The position numbers and the translations under genes were made by a program. This document shows, in pieces, positions 23,706 through 34,300 of a stretch of DNA of 64,000 bases. Where the stretch lies: assembly GCA_946811185.2 (NCBI GenBank), contig OX328101.1:22986122-23050121 (forward strand), read 5' to 3'. Position 1 is the stretch's first letter. Every line of letters starts with the position of its first letter. The notes beneath the pieces were generated by a model. That model made no database searches and had not been told where the DNA came from. It saw nothing but the letters and a program-made list of their open reading frames with translations. The stretch is from Hippopus hippopus (taxonomy: Eukaryota > Mollusca > Bivalvia > Cardiida > Cardiidae).

Positions 23706-24207
23706 GAGGATATTTGTTTTTTTTGGTGAAAGATCGACATTTATTTAATCGAGTGAACATCATCCATAATATTTTCACAAGTGGCGCAGTCACCAGTGAA
23801 AATATTACCAATGATGTTCACAAGATGAAATAAATTTTGATCTTTCACCGAAAAAACAAATATTCTATTTATTTCATGCTTTTAACCCTTTTTGGGAGGA
23901 ACTTACATCAAAATCCAGTACAGTTCTTTTTGGTTATTCCCCGTGGTGTACCCCCTCCGCATAGCAACTCATTACAGTATTACGTCAAGTGCGAGAAATG
24001 TAAGGTAAATTACATCATATTTCCATCTGGTTGTGAGGCACATGCATTTTACCTAGGTAACTAGTGCGCAGGTACAGCTGTTTCCGCCTTCCATGAAGAG
24101 TTTATAAAAAACGGTATTTTCACTGGTCGTAACCATGAAATATCGACAAATATTTCACCGATATTTCTCGATAGCCTACCGTAAAGCATGAAATAAATAA
24201 AATATTC
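23706..24207. mobile_element. Y element copy 1 (about 500 bp)
   Basis: Left part is a fold-back (GGTGAAAGATC/GATCTTTCACC); right part has inverted ends TTATTTCATGCTTT and AAAGCATGAAATAAATAA. The same composite recurs at 40723-41219. Confidence 0.75.
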
Positions 24208-24262
24208 CTTGTTCATGTCACTTTTACTATTTGGTGGGGAGTCTCAAATTGACTTGCAAGTG

Positions 24263-24486
24263 TTAACCCTTTATCATGCAATTATCCCGAGTTTCAACAA
24301 CCCTGAAAGAGAAGGCTTTTGAAAACACAGTAGGAAAAACAGAAAATGCTAGTAACCAGCATTTTCTCTTTTCCCCACAACGTTTTCTACCCTTTCAAAG
24401 CCAGAAATCATCATTTTCATGTCATTTACTCTGTCTTCTGTTTAAGCTTTCAATCTGGTCAAGTTTACAGTTTGGTAAAGAGTTTA
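24263..24486 (-). mobile_element. TM MITE, full length
   Basis: TTAACCCTTTATCATGC start; right end TTTGGTAAAGAGTTTA. Confidence 0.8.
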
Positions 24487-24517
24487 TTTGGACTTTAAGA
24501 ACCAAAGTTATGTCATG

Positions 24518-24694
24518 TTAACTCTTTACCGAACGATAAAATTTAAGACTGGTCCAAATTCAAAGCATTTGCAGACGACAAAATAAATGTGGTTCAAAAA
24601 ATGAAATTTGTTTTGGGGAGGGTAGAAAACAGTGTTTTCGGAAGGCTTCTTCCTCGGGGTCGTAAAAACCAGGGATAGTTTGGTAAAGGGTTAA
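24518..24694 (+). mobile_element. TM MITE lacking its hairpin
   Basis: Both ends (TTAACTCTTTACC and GGTAAAGGGTTAA) and both arms are present, but the hairpin half GGGAAAAGGAGAAAATG and its complement are missing; TTAA at 24518-24521 and 24691-24694. Confidence 0.85.
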
Positions 24695-24744
24695 ATGAGT
24701 ATTAAACCAGCCATCCAGGTTCATAAGACAATCATATCACAAAG

Positions 24745-25892
24745 CAGGGTTCCCTCTGGCTACTTTTTTTCTTGCGCCATCACTTTCGCCAAATGAGAAA
24801 AGTTTGCGCTAGATTGAAATAATTGGAGCCAGTTGGTGCCAATTTTAAGATGAAAGTATAGTAGTTCGGGCATAATAAAAAATTGGTCAATGAATTATCA
24901 TTGCATGGTTGTGTCATGAGCAATAACATAAACAAGAAAACTTTTTTTTTCATCAGACTGAATTACTCATATATTAGTGTATTGTGTGAATATATTCCAA
25001 AAATTAGTTTTGTTACACAACGAAAAATCATTATGTATTAAGTTTAAGTAGATCTATCTTTAATGTTTGTAAACCACTGTGACAAAAGCAGAACTAGGTC
25101 ATTGATAGCCATTTGTCCTATTGTATGTCTGTAACAAAGTTTTAAAGAGAGCTTTTTTTGAAACAGATAGAAGTTTAAATGGTACAAACCAAACAACAAC
25201 AAAGTCAATATGTGAAAAAATTGGTACAAAAGTACAAATTGCTCATTTAGAGAAATTTCTAAATCTGTAACAATTTTTTCATGGGGGACTATTTACATTT
25301 TGAAACATACAGAATTTGAAACATTAAAATCCAAACAAGTTTTCCAAAAGGTGGGCGATTAATGCTGGAAAAATAATATTGAAAATTTCGAGGACGACGA
25401 CAACATAACCTGGTTTTAGTCAGTGCAGACACGGTCGGCATTTCGCTTTATAGTAATACAGAATCTATCGATTTTACCCGCGATTATGATTCATTTTGAC
25501 ATTTAGTTACATTCAAGATTTATATGGGACACTGGTCTTCGATACTTTCTTACAGTTTTCCGAAGTTAATTGACAAGTTTTGTCTAGCCGGAAGTTTATG
25601 TTATCGGAAGAGTATGTATATTCGTATAGTCAGGTGTAAATGACATCGATTTGTAAAGTAATCTCGATTACGTCCATGCTGTAGTTTATTCCTGCTGATT
25701 TATTTCAGTTTTATCGATGGATTGGCGGTCGTGCATACACGCATTGTGGTGAAGGGGACCGGTATCAATATGTATGGCATCCCGGTATGAGAAATACCGG
25801 CGCCAGTCATTTTCGCCAATCGGCGTTTTCTTGCGCCACATTTTAAAATCTATCGCAAATGGCGCCAAATGTGAAGCCCAGTGGGAACCCTG
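24745..25892. mobile_element. hAT-like non-autonomous element, 1,148 bp
   Basis: Ends CAGGGTTCCC and GGGAACCCTG, extending as an imperfect inverted repeat (with GCGCCA blocks inside each end), flanked by CACAAAG at 24738-24744 and 25893-25899. No transposase seen. Confidence 0.8.
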
Positions 25893-25934
25893 CACAAAGT
25901 ATACATGTACATACAAACGCACAGATATGTTTAA

Positions 25935-26160
25935 TTAACCCTTTACCAAACCGTCCCAAATTTTAACGACCCTGAGAAAGCGGCCTCTTGAAACATTGTT
26001 GGAAAAGGAGGAAATGCTGGTAATCAGCATTTTCTCCTTATCCTACAATATTTTTTATTCCATGAGAGAACTAAAGCTCATTTGTATTAATTCTAAATTT
26101 GTCATCTGCTGATTTTGTGAATTTGGGAGAGTCTAAAATTTGTTGAGTGGGAAAGAATTA
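25935..26160 (-). mobile_element. TM MITE, full length
   Basis: TTAACCCTTTACCAAACCG start; hairpin GAAATGCTGGTAATCAGCAT. Confidence 0.8.
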
Positions 26161-26521
26161 GATAATGAAAAAAGAGAAAAATCTTCAAATCAACAATATC
26201 CTTTGTATGGAAGCAACATAATCAACCCAAAAAACTCAAAGAATAACTAAGTGGAGAATATTTAAATGTAAAAAAAAAATGGGTATAACCAATTTGAAAG
26301 AATTGAATAAATCAAATATACCAATGAGAAAATGAGAATACATCAGGTAAATACTATTATTGAAAATTGAAAAAAATGATAAAAAGAAGTTAACAATCAA
26401 TGTACATAGGACCTAACTGCTCTTATCCCAACCAATAACAAAAAAATTCAAAACAAAAACTAAGGACATGTAATCATAACTAGGTTAAAAACCTCCAACA
26501 TCAGCACTTTACCAAATAGCA

Positions 26522-26757
26522 ATAAACCCTTCACCAAACAATCCCAAGTTTTAAATACCCTGAGGAAGAAAGCTTTAGAAAACATTTTGGGAAAAGGACA
26601 AAACGCTGGTAACCAGCATTTTGTCTTTTTCCCATACTGTTTTCTACCTGATCAAAGAACAATAGCTCACTATTCTAATTTTGACATCTGCCTAGTGTAG
26701 TTACATGTACTGTCAATTTAGAAGAGTCAAAAAATTTGTTGTATGAGAAAGGATTAA
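26522..26757 (-). mobile_element. TM MITE, full length
   Basis: AAACCCTTCACCAAAC start, AAACGCTGGTAACCAGC hairpin, TTAA at 26754-26757. Confidence 0.8.
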
Positions 26758-26854
26758 CCTGTAAAGTGCCAAATAAACCTAGCAGACATTTTCAGCCTAG
26801 AAATAAGGCTCCAAAAATTGAAATTTATAGTTATTTTTGTCAAGAATGTCTAAG

Positions 26855-26930
26855 CAAAGTGGACAGTATAGATCAAAGATCAGACTGCACATTTTGTGCA
26901 GTCTGAACTAGTTGCACACTTGCCACATAA
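26855..26930. repeat. D-family hairpin fragment
   Basis: GATCAGACTGCACATTTTGTGCAGTCTGA; other D fragments with this core are at 33075-33130, 51735-51785, 54570-54620 and 60826-60880. Confidence 0.55.
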
Positions 26931-27067
26931 GCAACTAAAGTTGTGAGAGGCGCTCTATGGATTCTCTTAACCAGATAACGAAATTTGAAACTTCTAATCT
27001 TGTTCCAATGGAAGAAAATTGCAAATAACAAATTTGAGATGGCTTAAATTTTGGGTTTTGCAAATGA

Positions 27068-27158
27068 AATGGTGGAAAAGATTCAAGGAAAAAGAGTAAA
27101 AACTAGCTACTAGCCTTTTCTCCTTTTCCATATATGACTTCAAAAGCTACCTCCCTCT
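27068..27158 (+). mobile_element. TM fragment
   Basis: Degraded hairpin (GGAAAAAGAGTAAAAACTAG / TAGCCTTTTCTCCTTTTCC) directly left of an intact copy. Confidence 0.5.
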
Positions 27159-27387
27159 TTAACTCTTTACCAATCGGCAAAATTTTAGACTGGTCCAAAT
27201 TGAAAGCATTTGCAGACGATAAAATTAATGTGACTCAGAAATTGAAATTTGTTCTTGGAAGAGTAGAAAACATTGTGGGAAAAGGAGAAAATGCTGGTTA
27301 CCAGCATTTTCTCCTTTTCCAACAAAGTTTTCAAAAGGCCTTTTTCTCAGGGTCGTTAAAAGTCGTGATTGTGTGGTAAAGAGTTAA
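27159..27387 (+). mobile_element. TM MITE, reference copy (221 bp between TTAA)
   Basis: TTAA at 27159-27162 and 27384-27387. Order: CTCTTTACCAATCGG, long arm (GACTGGTCCAAATTG, GCATTTGCAGACGA), hairpin GAAAACATTGTGGGAAAAGG paired with its near-complement, short arm CTCAGGGTCGTTAAAAG, end GTGTGGTAAAGAG. The TTAA target and CCCTTT-like ends suggest piggyBac mobilisation (inference). Confidence 0.88.
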
Positions 27388-28023
27388 AGAGAGAAAGGGA
27401 TTGGTTAGGTAATGAGATCAAATACAGGACAGGTTAATAAAGAAAATTAGCACTTTCATTCGAAAGAAAGAATTTGAATATGGCAATGCAAGTAATATCA
27501 TATCCTACTTAGGCAAAGTCAAAGCTGATTTGGCAAGACTTTTTCTCAAAGTATCTGGCACAAATTCAGGCAGTATTTTGTATGCAGTCTGATTTTGATC
27601 TAAATCACAGGCAAAAGCGCTTCATATGTCCTAACATGATACCACCTGCAGATAATTTTTGTGTCTTGCAGGAGATCACTTCTGAAAACAATGCTGTACA
27701 CAGAGAAAATGCTAATCAGGATAATTTCTACCTTTGCCACACCTGTATTTATAAATTAAACTTTAGTTCACTTTGATTGCCGGTATCTTACAAGGACATT
27801 TTCAAATTTGTGTACTGCAATTATTATTTTCATGAGGTAGTGCGTAACAGATGATCTGTCAATTATGTTAGATTTATTTCCTAGAAAGCTGTAATCACTA
27901 TGTCAGTCAAATAATCTCAAAAAAAAAAAAAACCCAAATTAAACGATAAAAAATTTTAAATTTATATGATAACATGTAACAGTTTGATCACTTGAAATTT
28001 TTCTTAATAATCTCTAGTACTAG

Positions 28024-28228
28024 TTTATTTTCTTAAGAGTCCCATCTGCTTTTAATTTCTAGGTGAAATAATCTCAAATGCTTCTCAAATGGTCTGAGAA
28101 CATACAGAAAGTAAGTGCTTCTTAACAGCATTTTCTCCTTTTCCCAAAATGTTTTCACAGCTTTCTCCCTCAAGGTCACAAGAAAATATGGTTTGTATTT
28201 TAAACAGCAAAAGAGAATAAATTTACTT
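28024..28228 (-). other. probable NOX2-like 3' UTR with TM MITE fragment
   Basis: Downstream of the stop codon lies a TM hairpin half (about 28117-28200, ACAGCATTTTCTCC on the plus strand) and, at 28029-28024, an AATAAA on the minus strand that could serve as a polyadenylation signal. No cleavage site can be proved from sequence alone. Confidence 0.35.
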
Positions 28229-28349
28229 TCAGAAATTCTCTTTGTTATAGTAGAATTTAGCTCCATTGGAGGAGGAATGTTGGTTGCAGGCTTTGTGGAG
28301 AGCTGAGGACAATACTTTCGGGCCACAGAAAAACATGCCAATCTTAGTC
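28229..28349 (-). CDS. NOX2: NOX2-like exon 15 (stop codon)
   Basis: [20 protein letters not shown] to YYNKENF and a TGA stop at 28231-28229. CGP is the last NADPH motif and NKENF matches the C-terminus of NOX2 proteins. Acceptor TTTTCAG. Confidence 0.97.
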
Positions 28350-31300
28350 CTGAAAAGTGAAAATAAAGATAAATGTAACATACTGACAATACTAATTTAT
28401 ACATTAACAAGAGGGCCATGATGGCCCTGTATCGCTCCACTGGCTATTAAGTAAAAACACTACAAGCCAAACATTACAATATTCAGCAAATTGATTTCAA
28501 ACACGAGGACATGCAAACATTTTTCTGTCTAATCCTACGAGAAAGTTGTGATCCATGGGCAAAGCCAATTTTGATCGCAAAGCTATAATTATTTGAATCC
28601 TGGTGGAGGTCCACAATATAAAGCTCCATACCAAATAATTCAGTTCTTGAATGTTATAAACAAGAAGATTTTCAAATTTTTCTCAATTTGGGCACCCTTG
28701 ATAGAGACCCCCTAGATAAAGCTAAATGCAAAATTTGATAGCCCTAGCCCTTATAGCTAGATGCGAAAGATTTTCCTATATAAGCCCGCCCATGTAAAAC
28801 ATGTTACCCCCCGGAGCGAAGTCAAATTTGACCCTCGGCTATAATTTGGACACCCTTGGTACAGGTCCACTAGATAAAGCTACATGCCAAATTTGGTCGC
28901 CCTAGGCCCCATGGCTAGGTCAAAGAAGAATTTTGAAGTTCTCCCTATATAAGCCCATGTAAAACTTGTTATATAAGCCCATGTAAAACTTGTTACCCCC
29001 GGGCAGGGCCTAATTTGACCCCAGGGCTATAATTTGAACAATCTTGGCAGAGGTCCACTAGATAAAGCTACATGCCAAATTTGGTAGCTCTAGGCCCTAT
29101 GGCTAGGTAGAAGAGGAATTTTAAAGTTCTCCCTAAATAAGCCCATGTATAACTTGTAACCCCTGGGGCGGGGCCAATTTTGACCCCAGGGCTATAAATT
29201 GAAGAAACTTGGTAGAGGTCCACTAGATAAAGCTACATGCCAAATTTGGTAGCCCTTGGCCTTACGGTTTCAGACAAGAAGATTTTCAAAGATTTTCAAA
29301 ATTTTTCAGTTTTGTTGCCATGGCAACCAGAGTTTTTGAAGGAATTAAATTCTTTCAAGAAATTCTGAAGAGGACCATGGCAGGATCATTTCTGTGAAGT
29401 TTCATCAAAATTGGATGGGTAGTTTCAGAGAAGAAGACGTTTTAAAAAAAAGTTAACGCACGGATGGACGGACGGACGCACGCACGCACGGACGGACGCA
29501 CGACGGACAACAGGCCATGACATAAGCCCGCTGGCCTTCGGCCAGTGGAGCTAAAAATTTAATCAGCCATGCTCTTAGCCTGCACAGTCCACGCAGGCTG
29601 ACATGGGTTGACCCTTTCTGTTATAGATAATTTTTCTGCATGCCAAAGGACAAGTCTATCTCATGATTCAATCTGTTGTTAAACAAAATGCATCTTATAG
29701 GTCCACTATGTGATGACTTGCTTTGTATAATGCATCAAGAAAAAGTGTTTGCTTATTTGTGCATGTCCCGTGTTTCACTAGTACAAAGCTACACCTCTGA
29801 AGTGTCTTGCATAGGGACACTCCCCCAAAAACTTAGTTCTTCCAGTGAGGCTCAAAATAATACTGAAGTTTTAAAACAAAATGTATACTCCTTTTTCAAA
29901 TAATAAATGCAGAGAACAAATTAAGTCATAGCTCAAAGGTCACTGAAATGGTGGGAAACATTGTGAGAAAAAGCAGAAAATATCAGCTGATAGCTTTTTT
30001 CCCCCCCTTTACCCTTTTTCCAAAACCCGACTTTCCTGGGAACTTTTTTTGGAAAAAACATGGTATCATTGGGTAAACAGCTTTAAACCTTTACCACACA
30101 ATGCCAAATTTGAATGACCACAAGAAAACATTCTTTTGGGAACATCAAAGGTAACCAGCATTTTCTCCTTTTCCCACAATGTCTTCTCTGGATTTAAAGA
30201 CAGACATTGTCTTTTGTGCTGCATCTAATTTTCTGTCTGTAAAATGCTCTCAATTTGATATAGTCTATAATTCTGTTGTTTGGTCATGAGTCAATTTTTT
30301 ACCAGATAACAAATTGTAAGAATTATTCAAATTGAAAGCATGTGCAAGCTACAAATTAAATGTGGCCCCAAAAAATATTATGGGAAAAAGGAGAAAATGC
30401 TGGTTGCCAACATTTTCTCCTTTTCCTACAATGTTTCAAAAGCCTTTTTCATCAGGATCATTGAAACATGGGATTGTATGGTAAAAGGTTAAAAAAAACA
30501 TCAAAAAGCTACAGGACTTACTCTGGGTGGTCTTTGGCTATATCTGGAAGAATCTGATCCCAATTTGGCCTTCCATAATGTGTTTTCTGATGGAGCCCAG
30601 TGATAGGGTCATAAATTTCTTCGTCATGCATCACAATGTTTTTGGCCTAGAATACAAAAATATTCACATAGAATTATTGCTTTATGAATATGATCAGCAT
30701 GAAAAATCTTGTTTAAAAAAAAAGTACTATAAAACAAATTTTAAATGGCCTAGTATGTTTAGCATAGAACCTGTACTAAGACAGCTTACACTGAGTTCCT
30801 ACTGAAGACCAATGTCTTAAAATGTACATGTAACTGTTCTAAGCATTGACTGATTGAATGGTGTTTTGTGCCGCTTTCAACGTATTTTCAGTAATAACAG
30901 CTCAAATATTTATGTATGGCCTGGGTTTCATGGCACTAGGCAAAGACTCTGCGGTGTCTTACCTAAGGATGCTCCCATAAAAAAAAAAAACAAGAGGGCC
31001 ATGATGGCCCTGTATCGCTCCACTGGCTTTTTAACCCTTTACCACACAAATCGAAGTGTTAATGACCCTGAAAGAGAAGGCTTTCAAAAACATCATGAGA
31101 AAAGGACAACATGTTGTCAGCCAGTATTTTCTCCTTCTCCCACAACGTTTCTTATTAATGGCATTGACAGAGACATACAGCATAAAAAGTCTGTATGGTA
31201 ATAAACTTACTTTGAAAACATAACCTCAACCCCGCCCATCAGACAAAAACAGTCATATCTTTTTAAATGCAAAGATAATGTCAGTGAATACAAGCAGGTT

Positions 31301-34300
31301 TATTCATTAGCATGAAAGGTAAAGTTCTGAAAAAACTTGAGTGATAGAAACCTTACTTTAAATTAAACATTCCAATCATGTGAGCATAACCATTAGCATC
31401 AAAATAAATCACTCTCCCTTAAAATAGAACATTTCCTCTCCAACAAACTTGAATACCAAACTCCAATAATATGTAAGTGCAGTCTGATAATAAGGGAGGT
31501 AAATAGTAACAAACTTTATCTTGTATAACAGGAGTTATTTCCCTTGATTACTATTTCAAATTACAGTCACTATATAAGCCCATGTTAAACTTGTGATCTC
31601 CGGGGCAGAGCCAATTTTTACCCCAGGGCTATAATAAGAAGGAATTTGATAGAGGTCCATTAGATAAAGCTACATGCCAAATTTGGTAACCCTGGGCCTT
31701 ATGGTTTCAGACAAGAAGATTTTCAAAGATGTTCAATATTTTTCAGTTTTGTTGCCATGGCAACCAGAGTTTTTGAAGGAATCAAATTCTTTCAAGAAAT
31801 TCTAAAGAGGACCATGGCAGGATCATTTTTGTGAAGTTTCATCAAATTTGGATGGGTAGTTTCAGAGAAGAAGAAGTTTGAAAAAAAAGTTGACGGACGG
31901 ACAGACGCACGGACGACGGACACCGGGCCATGACATAAGCCCGCTGGCCTTCGGCCAGTGGAACTAACAAGCACTTCAAGTAAGGCTCAAACCTGTAGCC
32001 TCCAGGCTATGAGTCCCTTACTTAATCATTGAGCCATGCGGGACTCCTACCTGTTCTAAGCAAGCACCTTCAGCAAGAACATTTTGAGCAACCTACAAGT
32101 GCTTTTTAAACACTGGTTCAACTGTAACTCTAATAAAAATGGCATTTTCAGTGTAACATAACACTATACACATTAACATTAAAATTATAACAAAAGACAA
32201 TACACTGAAGTGGTGACCTAAGAGCAATTTACTTTCAATGGGATAGAGGGCCAGCTTCAACAACTATTGTCACATCACTGCAACAGTTCATTTATTTATG
32301 TCTTTCCTGGATTTCTTAAGGGCTTGGCTAGGCATTGCAGTGCCTTGCCCAATAACACAACAACCAGGTACTGAACTTTGTTTTTCTGTTTGCAAATCCA
32401 ATGCATTTTGGGCAGAGCCATTGAGGCTGTCTGACTGGGGAACAAACGGGAAGACTTTTAACAACATAAGGAAACACTGTGACAAAGATTAAAATGTGCC
32501 CATTCCAAGCAATTTCTCCATTTGCATTGTTTATGTCCAGACACCTTTTGATCAAAACTTAAAATTACTTGCATACAGAACACTTACAAGATTTCTATCC
32601 CATCCTCTGGTGAGGTATATAAAATAACGGAGGAATTGAGTTCCACCCGTCTTAGCCATCTCGTGATCGTAATACTTGAGCAAGTCATGAAGCCACTCAA
32701 AAGCGTTGGTGTCTGGACACACCCAGTAGAAGTAGACTTTCTTCAGTTTGAAGTCAGGGCTTGCTGTTTTCTTCTTATACCTTGATAAAAGAATGAACCC
32801 TTAAAGTAACTTACACAACTATAGTTGCCTTTGAGGCCAGAGTAGGTGAAGTCCAGGGCCTGTTTTTAGAAACCATTCAAAGTAGCAGATAAATTTACAC
32901 TAATTCTAGAATTAGAAAGTAAAACAATTAGTGATTGGCTCAACCAAACTGTTTAGCCAATCAAAATGGTTTAGCTAATCTGAAATTGTGTTACATTCAA
33001 GTTTAGAAAATTCTTGAGAATTAGACTAAGAATGTAATTTTGAATGGTTTTTGAAGACATGCCTAGACTGCAGAAAACCTCCAGTCTGATCTTTGATCCA
33101 AACTGTCCACTTTGCTGAGACATTCTGGGTAAAAGTAACCATGAAATTGCAATTATTTGGGTCTTGCTTCTAGACTAACAGTGTTTGATTGGTTTATTCC
33201 ACCCTGAATTGGATTACAGCATTAGCTTCCGCAAACAAGTTTTCTGATCTTGTCCAGGAACACTCTATAAAACTTTGTGGCAAAATAGGAAATTGCTCTA
33301 TGAATAGAAATTTGATAGAATGAACTCCTTTAAACCCTGTGCCATACAGTCCGGAGTCTTAATGATCCTGAGGTGGATGGCTTTTGTAAACCAGCATTTT
33401 CTCACAATGTTTTTACCCTTTCAAAGACAAAGTCTGTAGTTTGAGCCGCATTAAGTATGTCTTCAGCAAATGTTTTCAATTTGGATGAGTCTAAAATTTT
33501 GTCACATGGCTGGGTGTTAAATTGTAAAATAGAAATAAACATGACTGTGTTGTATTTTGTTTAAGAAATAATCTTCTTTCTATCGTGGTTTATCGTTCAA
33601 TAAACCACAGTTGTGAGTTATGAGGCACAATAAATAATCCACGAGGGCGATAGCCCCAGTGGATTATTCTTTGCGCCTCATAACTCACAACATGGTTTAT
33701 TGAACGATAAACCACGATAGAAAGAAGATTATTTCGTTTCTAATATGACCAACTCTTAATCAAGGGAAAACAAGTTCATACAAACACGGATGCAGATTAT
33801 ATTCCATTGAATAACTTACTTACTTTATACAGAATGACATCACTCTATGTAGAATGTCATCACTCTACATAGAATAATGTAGATTTTACCACACTTTCCT
33901 TGCACTGTGTTTATAGAGCCAAATTCACATGTCATGTTAGAATTAATTTTATACCTCTTCCAACATAACTTCTATTTTTCTTGACACTTTACCAAACAAT
34001 CTCAAGTTAAAGTAACACTGAAAGAGAAGGTTTTTGAAAACATTGTGAGAAAAGGAGACAAGAGGGCCATGATGGCCCTGAAGTTGCTCACCTGAGTTTT
34101 TTGACCAAACATGACCCATTTTCAATCTCTTTTGACATATCATGACAAACATTCTACTAAGCTTTTATAACTATTGGACTGAAAATTTGGCCTCTAGCAT
34201 GTACACAAGCTTTTTCTAGAATTTCTCTCAGTGACCTACTTTTTAGCCAACCATAGCCAATTTTCCCATTGCAGATATTATCAAAACAAAGATCCTGACC

